DNA of 64,000 bases from UBA830 sp038146925 (GCA_038146925.1 JAYQSP010000008.1:186001-250000), one strand, 5' to 3'. Shown: positions 34,559 through 43,363, counted from the stretch's first letter. Notes: generated from the sequence alone by a model not told the origin. Numbers and translations are program-made.

Positions 34559-36277
34559 ATGAGAAACTACATGGATGGCGGCGAGGCGATCGTCGAGGCG
34601 TTTCGCCGGCTGGATATCGATTACGTGCTGGCCTCGCCGGGCTCGGAATGGGGCTCCGTCTGGGAGGCCTTCGCCCGCCAGGACGAGGAAGGCGCCGACG
34701 GTCCGGAATACCTCAGCTGCGCGCATGAGACCCTCGCGGTCAATCTCGCCGTCGGTTACACCGTCATGACCGGGCGCATGCAGGCCGTGATGCTGCATAC
34801 CGGCGTCGGCCTGCTGCAGGGATCGATGGGTATCGACACGGCGAACCGCCAGGGCGTTCCGATGGTCGTGGTGTCCGGCGAATCCCTGACCTACAGCGAA
34901 CAGGACGGCTTCGAACCCGGTCCGCAATGGCAGGGCGTTTTGTCGGTGGTCGGCGGACCGTCCGCCCTGGTCGACCGCATCACCAAATGGTCGCAGGCCG
35001 TCAGCAGCCCGCATACCCTGCACGAACAGCTGATCCGCGCCGGCGAGATGGCGCAGCGTTCGCCCGCCGGGCCCGTTTATATGTCGGTGCCGATCGAAAC
35101 CATGCTGCACGACTGGACCCCGCCGCAGAACCCGCGCCTCGTCCCGCCGGCGCCCAGACCGGTGCCGCCCGCCGCCGATATCGAGGCCGTCGCCGACATG
35201 CTGCTTGCGGCGAAGAATCCGGCTATCGTCGCCGAATCCATCGGCCGCGATCCCGCCGGCTACGAGGCGACGGTCGAGCTGGCGGAGCTGCTGGCGATCC
35301 CGGTATCGGAATGCCGCTGGCTCGATTTCACCAACTTTCCGAAGGACCATCCCCTGTATCAGGGCATGGGCGAACCTGACTATCTGCACGATTGCGATGT
35401 CGTCCTGACGCTGCGCGCCCGCGCGCCGTGGACGCCGCCTAGCGCCAAGCCGACCAACGCGAAGATCGTCAATATCGACGAAACCCCGTTCCGCCCGCAC
35501 ATGGTGCATCAGAGCCTGCAGGCCGACGTGTTCCTCGAAGGCGACGCGGTGGCGACCTTGCAGTCGCTTGTCGCGGTGCTTCGCCAAAAGGGCGTCGACG
35601 AAGCGGCGGTCGCCGCGCGGCGCGAAAAATGGTCGAAGACGCATGACGAACTCGTCGCCGGCAAGAAGGCGCTGGAAGACGAGGCGCTGGCGAAAGACTC
35701 CATCACGCCAGTCGGCCTGTGCGCCACGCTGGGCGAGGTGCTGCCGGACGACGCGATCTATATCGACGAGACCATCACCCACCGCCCGATCATCGTTCGT
35801 CATCTGGGCTTCAGGGGGCCGCAGTCGTTTTACACCGCCGCGACCGGCGGGCTGGGGCAGGGGCTCGGCCTCGCCCTCGGCGCGAAGCTTGCGATGAAGG
35901 ACCGGCTGGTGGTCTCCGTCATCGGCGATGGCTCGTTCATGTACAACCCGGTCACGCAAAGCCTGGCGCTGTCGAAGCACAGGGATCTGCCGATCCTGAT
36001 CGTGGTGTTCAACAACGAAGGCTATTCCGCCATGCGCAAGGAACACCATGCTTACTATCCGGACGGGGTCGCCGCCGAACACAACGCGTCGGTGGGGCAC
36101 ACCATCACCGATGTGGATTACGCCGAACTTGGCGCGCCGTTCGGATTCTTCGGCCGCCGCGTCGAGGCGCTGGCCGACCTGCCCGGCGCCATCAAGGAGG
36201 CGCAGGCAGCGGTCGAGGGCGGGCGTACGGCCATCCTCAACGTCGTGCTCGACGACGGCCCGCCTGCGACGCGCTGA
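34559..36277 (+). CDS. Thiamine pyrophosphate-dependent enzyme, acetolactate synthase-like
   Basis: A 572-residue ThDP enzyme of the POX/AHAS family. The catalytic Glu is in SCAHETLAVNLAVGY (about residue 60), the central domain is residues 195-330, and the ThDP motif GDGS...NN spans GDGSFMYNPVTQSL to IVVFNNEGY (about 457-485). It is not clearly an acetolactate synthase: there is no adjacent small subunit and the sequence resembles decarboxylases of unassigned substrate. A ribosome site is weak (GGGGACAGCGGATC). It ends 106 bp before the interrupted tRNA. Confidence 0.85.
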   Translation: MRNYMDGGEAIVEAFRRLDIDYVLASPGSEWGSVWEAFARQDEEGADGPEYLSCAHETLAVNLAVGYTVMTGRMQAVMLHTGVGLLQGSMGIDTANRQGVPMVVVSGESLTYSEQDGFEPGPQWQGVLSVVGGPSALVDRITKWSQAVSSPHTLHEQLIRAGEMAQRSPAGPVYMSVPIETMLHDWTPPQNPRLVPPAPRPVPPAADIEAVADMLLAAKNPAIVAESIGRDPAGYEATVELAELLAIPVSECRWLDFTNFPKDHPLYQGMGEPDYLHDCDVVLTLRARAPWTPPSAKPTNAKIVNIDETPFRPHMVHQSLQADVFLEGDAVATLQSLVAVLRQKGVDEAAVAARREKWSKTHDELVAGKKALEDEALAKDSITPVGLCATLGEVLPDDAIYIDETITHRPIIVRHLGFRGPQSFYTAATGGLGQGLGLALGAKLAMKDRLVVSVIGDGSFMYNPVTQSLALSKHRDLPILIVVFNNEGYSAMRKEHHAYYPDGVAAEHNASVGHTITDVDYAELGAPFGFFGRRVEALADLPGAIKEAQAAVEGGRTAILNVVLDDGPPATR

Positions 36278-36313
36278 GAGAGCCGGCGCGATCCTGAATA
36301 CGTCCGCATTTCG

Positions 36314-36343
36314 TTGACAGCGCCGACGCCGCTCGGCTAAACA
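36314..36343 (+). promoter_or_regulatory. Original tRNA-Ser promoter, now ahead of the truncated copy
   Basis: TTGACA (36314-36319), 18 bp, TAAACA (36338-36343). The -10 is in the 111-bp repeat but the -35 is outside it, so it belongs to the chromosomal side. It now transcribes the 5' tRNA fragment and could read on into the integrase gene. Confidence 0.55.
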
Positions 36344-36435
36344 CGCCCCAGCATACAGCGTGAGAACAACACCACTCCCCGGCGGAGAGGTGGCCGAGTG
36401 GCTGAAGGCGCTGGTTTGCTAAATCAGTAAACGGG
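36325..36435 (+). repeat. Left attachment-site direct repeat (111 bp)
   Basis: Identical to 43649-43759 apart from one base (A at 36350, T at 43674). It contains 59 bp upstream of the tRNA and the tRNA 5' part to the start of the variable arm. After 36435 the sequence turns into element DNA. It marks the left junction (attL) of the integrated element. Confidence 0.9.
36384..36435 (+). pseudogene. 5' fragment of tRNA-Ser(GCU)
   Basis: Reads GGAGAGGTGGCCGAGTGGCT on to the anticodon loop (TTTGCTAAA) and AAACGGG, then stops matching. The variable arm, T arm and acceptor 3' strand are missing, so it is non-functional. The intact gene is at 43708-43797. Confidence 0.9.
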
Positions 36436-36510
36436 ATGCTCGCTTCGCTCGACAAAACCGTTTCGTTTCAGCGGCTTACGAAAAACCGCTCTCTCCACAG
36501 ATTTCCATTG

Positions 36511-36528
36511 GCTCCACTCACGCTCCAA
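36511..36528 (+). repeat. 18-bp direct repeat near left end of element
   Basis: GCTCCACTCACGCTCCAA, found again at 43502-43519 near the right end. Location at both ends, inside the att repeats, suits arm-type recombinase binding sites. It lies directly before the integrase ribosome site (AAGGAG). Confidence 0.55.
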
Positions 36529-36539
36529 GGAGAATGGAA

Positions 36540-37530
36540 ATGGCGAGTATCAGAAAACGTAAATACACGAACGGCATTAGGTGGGAGGCTCGTGTTCGCC
36601 GACCCCCAAACCCAACCCTATCTAAAACCTTCTCATTGAAAGCCGATGCAGAGGCATGGGCTTCTGATATTGAGAGGAAGATCGAAAGGGGCGATGTATC
36701 TCCGACAAACAAATCTAATCAGACGGTGGCCGAGATTATTGAAAGGTACTTGACTGAAGTGACACCCCTGAAACGGGGGCGGGATGTTGAGGCCATCCGT
36801 CTGAGAAAGTTCATGGAGAGTGATCTGGGATCTATTCCTTTTCACGCTCTCAATGCCCAACATCTCATTTCCCACCGGGACCGAAGGTTGTCAGAGGTGT
36901 CTGGCGGGACGGTAAAAAAAGAACTTGTGCTGCTGGGCCACGTTGTTGAGATCGCTATAAAAGAATGGGGAGTAAGGCTTGAAAGTAACCCTGTCAGGAT
37001 GGTGAAGAAGCCCCCTGAAAATCGCCAGCGAAACAGGAGGCTTGAAGCTGGAGAGGAGGAACGACTTCTCCGCTCTACTCAAGAAAGTAAAAATATTCTC
37101 TTCTCGCCCATTGTTGAACTGGCTCTGGAGACAGGTATGCGAAGAGGCGAGATGTTGGGATTGAAGTGGGGCGACGTTGAACTCCACGCTCAGGTGGCGC
37201 ATCTCCCGCTGACCAAAAATGGTTCAAGCAGGGCGGTGCCTCTAAGTAAACGGGCTATTGAGGTACTGGAAAACCTGACAGAGACAGGTACTGGTCGTAT
37301 TTTTTCCTATTCACAAACAGGCCTTGCAGGGTTTGTGGTTGAGGGCCTGTAAGAGAGCGAACATAGAGAACCTTCATTTCCATGATCTGCGTCATGAAGC
37401 TACCAGCAGGTTCTTTGAGAAGGGTCTGAACGTTATGGAGGTGGCTGCAATAACAGGTCACAAAGACCTGAGAATGCTTCAGAGATATACTCACCTTAGA
37501 GCAGAGGACTTGGCTAAGAAGCTTGGATAG
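36540..37530 (+). pseudogene. int: Tyrosine recombinase/integrase, frameshifted
   Basis: Phage-type integrase that would catalyse the tRNA-site recombination. Arm-binding and SAM-like core-binding domains are at about residues 1-60 and 65-150. The first catalytic Arg is in LETGMRRGEMLGLKWGD. The frame reading from 36540 then stops at 37352 (after SQTGLAG). The rest, in another frame from about 37324, is QGLWLRACKRANIENLHFHD then LRHEATSRF, with the HxxR, GHKDLRMLQRYTH and catalytic Tyr. Removing one G at about 37326 joins the two frames. The start ATG 36540 follows CCAAGGAGAATGGAA. Either a pseudogene, a sequencing error or a programmed shift. Confidence 0.85.
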
Positions 37531-37608
37531 AGGTGAGGCGGACGGCGAGTTAACGGCTGAGCCAAACCTGTTTCGGAAATGCGGCGATGTGAAGAAGGAG
37601 AGTGCAGT

Positions 37609-37995
37609 TTGGACGCTCAAATAGAATTAAGTGACCTAGACCTCAATATTGCAATTGGCACCTACAGTGATGGAGATGTGGTGCCGGATAAGCATATTCT
37701 TGATCTGAAGTTATCAATCGATCCCGCACTGGTGTTAATCGACGAAGATCAGATGGACCGGGTGTTTGATTACGATCCCCTCATCCGAGAAATCCGGCTG
37801 ATGGCAGGGGAGATGCACTATGAGACACAGGAACGATTCATCACCCGTATTGTGGATCAGTGCGTCAAGTACCATGAGATCAAGAGTGTCGAGGTCTTTC
37901 TCCGGAAATCCCCTGTCTTTGGATCAAGTGGAGAACTTGGCGTTAGGTTGGAAGTTGATGAGACTGATTTAACCAACCTCAGAACCGATAGCTGA
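37609..37995 (+). CDS. T-fold protein resembling dihydroneopterin aldolase (FolB/FolX)
   Basis: A 128-residue protein starting at TTG 37609, with AAGAAGGAGAGTGCAG as ribosome site. The layout matches the FolB family: IELSDLDLNIAIGTY, DKHILDLKLSIDPAL, FDYDPLIREIRLM, HYETQERFITRIVDQC (where FolB has the liE-TLa motif), IKSVEVFLRKSPVF and a final beta strand. Known FolB/FolX enzymes act in folate and pterin synthesis. The catalytic Lys (near RKSPVF) may be present as Lys in LRKSP. Such a passenger on an integrated element is unexpected. Function is inferred. Confidence 0.5.
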   Translation: MDAQIELSDLDLNIAIGTYSDGDVVPDKHILDLKLSIDPALVLIDEDQMDRVFDYDPLIREIRLMAGEMHYETQERFITRIVDQCVKYHEIKSVEVFLRKSPVFGSSGELGVRLEVDETDLTNLRTDS

Positions 37996-38112
37996 CACCC
38001 GTGACGGGACCCGAAATTTTTTATCGGCCATTCAGTTCATCAAAGGATTGCCGATGACTCACACCCTTTCATGGTAGCTCCGACAAATAGTTAACGACTG
38101 GTACGTCTTTTA

Positions 38113-38502
38113 ATGTCGCCATTATTCAACGAAGCCCAGCCCATACCACTGCATGCTATCGCCGCAATGATCGCAGTGATTTTTGGTGGTTTGCAATTTT
38201 ACATGAAAAAAGGCGGCCTAATTCACAGGCTTTTGGGATGGACATGGGTTGGTCTGATGCTGTTCGTATCAGTCTCTTCCTTCTTTATTCATGAAATCAA
38301 AATGTGGGGCGCATATAGCCCGATACATCTATTGAGCCTGTTGACCATATTGGTACTTGGGTTGGCGGTTTATTTTGTGCGTACAGGAATATCAAACGCC
38401 ACAAGAGTGCGATGGCTGCGTTGTATGGGTTAGCTCTTATCGTAGCGGGAATTTTTACGTTTATGCCGGGACGTGTAATGCACGAAGTCGCTTTTGGGTA
38501 GA
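38113..38502 (+). pseudogene. DUF2306-family membrane protein, frameshifted
   Basis: Small membrane protein family of unknown function. The N-terminal part is intact: PIPLHAIAAMIAVIFGGLQF, GGLIHRLLGWTWVGLMLFVS, SSFFIHEIK and SPIHLLSLLTILVLGL. After YFVRTG the frame drifts and ends at 38433. In the next frame RHKSAMAALYGLALIVAGIF, TFMPGRVMHEVAFG and stop (38500-38502) follow, exactly the family's ending. One base lost around 38390 (GGAATATC for GGAAATATC) explains it. It is on the element, between the T-fold gene and an unknown ORF. Confidence 0.75.
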
Positions 38503-38579
38503 GGTGAGGTGGACTAGATGACACCAATGGCCGGGATATGGGAGATACTGGCGGTCATTAAGATCATCATTGGTCTGCT

Positions 38580-39056
38580 ATGAACCAGCACACAATTCCT
38601 TGTCTGCCTGACCACACGATGACAAACTTCATCTATGAGCCGGGGTTGGGCATGGCTAAATTTAGCTTACAAGAAATCGAGATATTCATTGCCATACAAG
38701 AATTGTCGGAGCGGTTAGCAGAAGATCGCTTGTACGAAGTTGTGGCCGAGGAAATTGATCGGAGAGAATACGATCCCGTTTCAAAGTTAAAAGCTTTGGA
38801 GGAGGCAAACGGTGACGAGCAAGTAGCAAAAGCAATTTATGCCAAGCACCGTGTTCGACGACTTAAAGATTTAGCCGCTGAATATGAAATAATTCAGGCC
38901 GCTGAAAGGATGGAAGCAGAGCAGCGTAGGAAGAAAAAAGCAGAAGATGATTTCCTAAATTCTGATGCTCGTGAACGAGAGTGGTTACGGAATATTGATA
39001 CAGAAGCGATAATTAGAAAACGAAAAGCAAGAAACTGGTTGGTGAGTTCACGTTAG
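38580..39056 (+). CDS. Hypothetical protein, highly charged, 158 residues
   Basis: Not recognised. Helical and charged, with RRKKKAEDDFLNSDAREREW near the C-terminus and a Glu-rich centre (EEIDRREYDPVSKLKALEEA). Starts at 38580, 38619 and 38652 are possible; none has a strong ribosome site. It is a clean frame in a lower-GC context and has no counterpart nearby. Possibly an element-specific accessory gene. Confidence 0.5.
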   Translation: MNQHTIPCLPDHTMTNFIYEPGLGMAKFSLQEIEIFIAIQELSERLAEDRLYEVVAEEIDRREYDPVSKLKALEEANGDEQVAKAIYAKHRVRRLKDLAAEYEIIQAAERMEAEQRRKKKAEDDFLNSDAREREWLRNIDTEAIIRKRKARNWLVSSR

Positions 39057-39429
39057 GCCACACATCATCAGCCTCTCTTAAGCAAGAGCCAAAGATAGAG
39101 GACCAAAGAAGAATAAGAAGGAACAAGCTCTAGAGAGGAATAAGAAGAATAAGCCTCTACAGAATTCTACTGCTTCCATTATAGGACTGAAAAACAGATA
39201 TAGGTGTTATCCCTATATACACTCCCTTCATGATCTAACACGTCGCACCACGATTAACCCCGTTTATATCTCATCATCATTAGGTCTATTCAGGATGATT
39301 CGGAGAACGGCCATAGAGAGTCACACAGTGGGGTCTAGTACACAGCCTCTACCGCAGACCTAATCAACAGAGATGCGAATCTGGAGTCGCCTGAGTCAGT
39401 TCTAGCTATAGGTTCTTCAGCGTTGGTAA
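39057..39429. other. Non-coding 373-bp gap with purine-rich repeats
   Basis: Contains GAATAAGAAG twice (39111-39120 and 39138-39147) and AGAAGAATAAGCCTCTA nearby; a similar GGAATAAGAATAATAAGCTC lies at 40842. No gene, tRNA or clear terminator can be seen. Convergent transcription meets here (38580-39056 plus, 39430-40116 minus), so terminators are expected but not evident. Confidence 0.4.
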
Positions 39430-40116
39430 TCACTGGAAATGAACGCCAGTTATTCGGTGATGTTCCCGTCTTACCGCATCGAAATCTAAGGCGAGGTTCA
39501 GGTCTATGTGGTCTGATGGAGTTGTATTATCGCAGTAAGAGTCGCCTTCAGTCATTGTCGCAATGTACATAAGCCTCGCTACATCAAGCTTCTTTGCCTC
39601 ATTAAACTTCTTTGCCACGACCATTACCGGATCGCCATTTCTGATTGGCAGATACGGTTCTACAATCACCATGTCGCCCGGCTTGAAGCGTGTTGAACCT
39701 GTTCCGTCGGGAACAAACGATGCATAACTTTGGCTATCACTGACTACCCAATGCGGGGGATCAATGAACGAAATCGGGTCATTGAGATTGGCCTCTGCAA
39801 ACAGAGGGATCTTTCCGGTCGGCGTTTCAACTTCCTTATTTTCTTGATGAATAACAGGGTCTGGCGGCTCCGGCGAGTGATGGCGCATTTGGTCGAAAGT
39901 GTATTCATCCAGACCTAACACCTCATTGATCTTGCAGCCTAATGCCTCCGCAATTTTTGCCGCCAAAATGGCTTTCGGTTGCCTCTCTTGTCTGGTGTAA
40001 ACCCTGAGTGTTGGCGCCTTCATTCCGATCATTTTGGCTAAGGCAGGGATTTTAATGCCCTCTCTAGCTGCCAGTTCTGAAATGCGATTTTTAGGAACGT
40101 TCTGATCATCAACCAC
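39430..40116 (-). CDS. Cro/CI-like repressor with S24-type C-terminal domain
   Basis: About 228 residues. N-terminal XRE helix-turn-helix: NRISELAAREGIKIPALAKM, MKAPTLRVYTRQERQPKAIL and AAKIAEALGCKINEVLGLD. The C-terminal half (FKPGDMVIVEPYLPIRNGDP, VMVVAKKFN) resembles the peptidase S24 fold of LexA/CI, but a clear nucleophile motif (SM.P) is missing: the region reads YASFVPDGTG, so self-cleavage is doubtful. GTG 40116 follows AGGAGGGTGTATCCA and is preferred over ATG 40161. Probably controls the element's lytic or replication genes. Confidence 0.78.
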   Translation of the reverse strand: MVDDQNVPKNRISELAAREGIKIPALAKMIGMKAPTLRVYTRQERQPKAILAAKIAEALGCKINEVLGLDEYTFDQMRHHSPEPPDPVIHQENKEVETPTGKIPLFAEANLNDPISFIDPPHWVVSDSQSYASFVPDGTGSTRFKPGDMVIVEPYLPIRNGDPVMVVAKKFNEAKKLDVARLMYIATMTEGDSYCDNTTPSDHIDLNLALDFDAVRREHHRITGVHFQ

Positions 40117-40225
40117 TGGATACACCCTCCTGTTATATGCCGAAAAAGCAAAAATTATCACGAAAAATTACGTTACGGCATCGATATACGTCAATAGATA
40201 TTTTATTTTTATCTTATATAATTAT

Positions 40226-40456
40226 CTACCAACGATGGACCTCATGCTGACGTACAACATAATCCAAACGTGACGGTACGGCATATTCAAGGAATGGCTG
40301 TAGGCTTATCAGCCTCTTCACCACGCTCTTACTGCTTACGGTAATAGGATTAATACCTACCACCTCCAGCTTCTCTTCTCGTAAGAGCCTGTACACATAG
40401 TTCTTGCTGACGTTCAGGATGAAGGCAGCTTCTTCTACAGGTAAACCTTTTTTCAT
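40226..40456 (-). CDS. Excisionase-like small helix-turn-helix protein
   Basis: A 76-residue protein beginning MKKGLPVEEAAFILNVSKNY followed by VYRLLREEKLEVVG, the pattern of MerR/excisionase (HTH_17) proteins. ATG is 5 bp after TATAGGAGGACAT, a strong site. It is next to the repressor on the same strand and may be the recombination directionality factor for this element. HTH identification is firm; Xis function is inferred. Confidence 0.65.
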   Translation of the reverse strand: MKKGLPVEEAAFILNVSKNYVYRLLREEKLEVVGINPITVSSKSVVKRLISLQPFLEYAVPSRLDYVVRQHEVHRW

Positions 40457-40464
40457 ATGTCCTC

Positions 40465-40698
40465 CTATACAGGTACGGGATCATCACCATCTTTGGGCCG
40501 CTCTCTATAGCTCCCGTTAATGGACTCAATGTAGTCGGCATTAAGGAACACTTTTTCGCCCACTATGAGAGCCACGACATTCTCGTCTTCATCCGACACG
40601 TACATGTCAGAAGTGGTCATTGAGCGAAGATTGTTGAACTTAGTCCAACCCTGATACTTCTCCAGTTCCCACTCTTCAGGGCTTTGCTCGTCAGTCAT
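40465..40698 (-). CDS. Hypothetical protein, 77 residues
   Basis: Acidic small protein, unrecognised: MTDEQSPEEWELEKYQGWTK, with VVALIVGEKVFLNADYIESI in the second half, perhaps a short beta-rich domain. It overlaps the stop of the preceding minus-strand ORF by eight bases and lies 8 bp before the HTH gene, which argues for a co-transcribed set. Confidence 0.5.
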   Translation of the reverse strand: MTDEQSPEEWELEKYQGWTKFNNLRSMTTSDMYVSDEDENVVALIVGEKVFLNADYIESINGSYRERPKDGDDPVPV

Positions 40699-40825
40699 AA
40701 GGCTTGAGATCAGGCTGGCTGTATACGGTCGCTACAATCTCATCACCTGTCATAGAACCGTTGATGATCTTCTCTTCAATATCGTTGTCAATTTTATCAA
40801 TGATAGATTTGTTAGAATTCTCCAT
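40691..40825 (-). CDS. Hypothetical small protein, 44 residues
   Basis: Begins MENSNKSIIDKIDNDIEEKI, continuing INGSMTGDEIVATVYSQPDL. The ATG at 40825 is preceded by TACAGGAGATTGATC, a very good ribosome site, which supports a real gene despite its size. First gene after the regulatory repeats at 40884-40959 and overlapping the next ORF. Confidence 0.5.
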   Translation of the reverse strand: MENSNKSIIDKIDNDIEEKIINGSMTGDEIVATVYSQPDLKPYD

Positions 40826-40883
40826 GATCAATCTCCTGTAGGAATAAGAATAATAAGCTCTATAGAAAGAAAGATGCTTCACA

Positions 40884-40959
40884 TCATTACTAAGACAAAA
40901 AAATAGAGCCTATACTATTATATCACGAGAAGACCTGATCCACGAATTTGTCTTAGTAA
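40884..40959. promoter_or_regulatory. Inverted TTACTAAGACA repeats upstream of element small genes
   Basis: TCATTACTAAGACA (40884-40897) and the reverse TGTCTTAGTAA (40949-40959) flank a 51-bp AT-rich segment. The 14-mer recurs at 42750-42763, upstream of the polymerase-like gene, preceded in both places by AAGAAAGA(T/C)GC. Candidate operators for the CI-like repressor or iterons of a replication origin. Confidence 0.5.
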
Positions 40960-40995
40960 AACAATGGTGGGGGTTCGTGCTACAGATTGTGCTAC

Positions 40996-42734
40996 CTAAT
41001 CCACCCAACCCTGTTGTGCAGAGAACTCCTGCCAGTCTTTCCAGTCCGCTCTGTAACGCCTACTGAGTTTGGCAGTATCTCTCTTCCGCCGGATGGCTTT
41101 ATGAGCTTCACCACCACCCTCTTCTTCAGGATCAAATAGCTCATCGTAATAGCCAATCTGCTTCAGCTTTGGCCTAACATCATCATGCTCATTGAATATG
41201 GGATCAAACACAGTCGTCTTCGTGATGAGCTTTGCTAGCTGGTTACGCCCCTCCTCTTCCATGACATACCGCAAAGTCTCTCCCCACTCTTCCTGAACCA
41301 CATAGGAGTCATGTACAGGCAGCACAACAACACCACGCTCGGTGAAGAAGTTCAGAATTCTCGCTGTGATCTCTGAGTCTATGTACTGAAGCTTCACACC
41401 AGCATTGCTGCCAAAGTGATCAGCTATGGGGCATGTTTCTCTTTTATCAGGTTGGTAATTTGATGCAGGTCATCGTTTGACCAATTTATACCCCGCCCAT
41501 CTGTCGTCTCCTGCCACCAGTCAGGATGCTGTTCCCTGATACGCTGCCTGAAGCCCACCAAATGCATCCTCTTCACTCTTCGCATTAATCAGCATCAACA
41601 CGAGGTACTTCAGGCACTGACGGTTGGCGGCTTTCCGTGCTTTACCTTTGAGGTCCAAATTGCTGCGAAAGAAGTCTGCTTTGGGAATGTCATAAACATC
41701 TCCACCAATCTCAGACCAATAATTGATATGGGCTACAGCCGCATAGAGAAGCACGGGGTGGTGTCCGCTGTAGTCCACTTCAATGGTTGGAGTGTTATTG
41801 ATTCTGATGTCAGGGCGGTGTTCTGAGGGTATCCGTTGCCACCAGCCACCATAGAATCTTCCGCCCTGCTTCCAGCTAGCGTTAGCAAACTGTCTGGTGG
41901 TGAACTTTATAGATTGGTTAACAGGGATACGTTTAAACAGCTTTGATGGTGCCCATTTGTCTTTTCCATGGAGTTTCTGAGACTTCTTGTTTTCCCTGAT
42001 CCTGCTCTGATGCCTGACCTCAACGTAAGCCTTAGTGAGAGAACCAAGATCAATATGACTACGGACCAGAAGCGCGTTGTATGCGGTTAACTCTTTTCGC
42101 ATACGCTTGGTGTTACGAGTGTCTCTGTAATCAATAGGAACCTGTTTCACTGAAGAAGTAGGATCAGGGTTCTTGTCTTTAAGAATAATACATTCACTGT
42201 CTTCTATATCTCTGAACTCAGGAGCAGCCGCTACTGCATTACTAAGACGTTCTGGTATACTGATTGCTGAGTAGAGACCATCTGTGAAGTAGAACTTGTT
42301 CAGGTCTGCTTCCTTGAAGTGTTCAATCAACTTGAGGGTGGGCCACATACGGCTGATACGGGAGTCTTCACCGAAGCCACGGTTATATTTGTAGAAGCCA
42401 TCTACAACATCCACCAAGCCCAACTCACTGAGCTTATCTATGATGTCAGGATTTTCCTTCCCAACTTCAGCTTGTTGAGACGCTTACCGGGAGAGTACTG
42501 GTTGTTGTTACGGTGGAAGCCAATGCACTGTTCAGGATCGTTTGCCCAACACAGGTACAGATCAATTAAAACCTTCTTCAGATTGTGCTTTCCGATATTG
42601 CTTTCAGCTAAACCGTACTCATCATGAATCTTGTTCACGAGGAGGTTCACATTAGGATGTTTGCTCCATGTGTGAACATCAAACGGACGTGAGTATTCAA
42701 GATCACGGTTAGTTTCATGTGCTTTAAATTTCAA
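40996..42734 (-). pseudogene. Palm polymerase-like protein, interrupted by at least three frameshifts
   Basis: Read as joined fragments, about 570 residues. A first part (TTG 42734 to 42438) has a possible winged helix. A shift at a G-run near 42455 leads to KENPDIIDKLSELGLVDVVD and on to GGRFYGGWWQRIPSEHR, then NNTPTIEVDYSGHHPVLLYA, which resembles motif A of family A DNA polymerases (DYS) and of T7-type RNA polymerase. A second shift near 41545 and a third near 41425 lead to IDSEITARILNFF and VVVLPVHDSYVV, matching motif C (VHDE in PolA, HDSFG in T7 RNAP). Distant homology is inferred. Known intact relatives are, as I recall, uncharacterised. Confidence 0.55.
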
Positions 42735-42749
42735 AAGAAAGACGCTCTA

Positions 42750-42763
42750 TCATTACTAAGACA
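42750..42763. promoter_or_regulatory. TCATTACTAAGACA repeat upstream of polymerase-like gene
   Basis: Third copy of the repeat at 40884-40897, 16 bp before the TTG start of the polymerase-like gene on the minus strand. Shares also the preceding AAGAAAGA(C/T)GC context. A related CATTACTAAGAC lies in the coding sequence at 42237-42248. Confidence 0.45.
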
Positions 42764-42893
42764 TTTATATTTAATTATACCATACAAAGGGCTTATTCCT
42801 GAAAGGTTTTATGGTGGCGAATAGTCTTCCAATGCCCAATTCAGGGCCAAGGCATGGAGGTTTGATGCCTCCGACACCTCGTAGAACTCTCAG

Positions 42894-43363
42894 ATGAACA
42901 GACTGCTCGTCCTTCCTGTCCTGCTCCTGACCCTCTTATGGGAACCCCTGCGTTCTCTGCTGATTACCAAAAGGGTCTAACCGCATACAATAGTGGTGAT
43001 TACGCAACTGCTTTGCGCGAATGGACGCCTCTTGCGAAACAGGGGTATAGTCAATCTGGGTTTTATGTATAAAAACGGCAAGGTGTTCCACAGGATTATA
43101 AGACCGCTGCGAAGTGGTACAGACTTGCTGCCGAACAGGGAATGCCCGATGCCCAGTCCAATCTGGGTTTGAAATATGCCTTCGGTCTGGAGTGCTAAAG
43201 ATTATGTCTATGCTCATATGTGGGAAATATCGCTGCGACAAACGGAAATAAGTTAGGTGCCAAGTTGAGAGATCATTTGGAGAAGAAAATGACCCCTGCC
43301 GACATCTCAACCGCACAGAAACTTGCCCGTGAATGTGTCCGTAAGAAATACAAAGGGTGTTAG
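42894..43363 (+). pseudogene. Sel1-repeat protein, multiply frameshifted
   Basis: Remnant of a secreted Sel1-like (TPR-type) repeat protein. Frame by frame it reads MNRLLVLPVLLLTLL; GTPAFSADYQKGLTAYNSGD and YATALREWTPLAKQGYSQS; NLGFMYKNG; VPQDYKTAAKWYRLAAEQG and DAQSNLGLKYAFGL; KDYVYAHMW; and NIAATNGNKLGAKLRDHLEK then LARECVRKKYKGC with a stop at 43361. At least four to five frame changes in 470 bp make it a clear pseudogene, the most decayed part of the element, adjacent to its right end. Confidence 0.8.

Noticed and set aside
40884..40959. Rho-independent terminator
   Set aside because: The arms are 51 bp apart and no T-run follows; a regulatory or origin role fits better.
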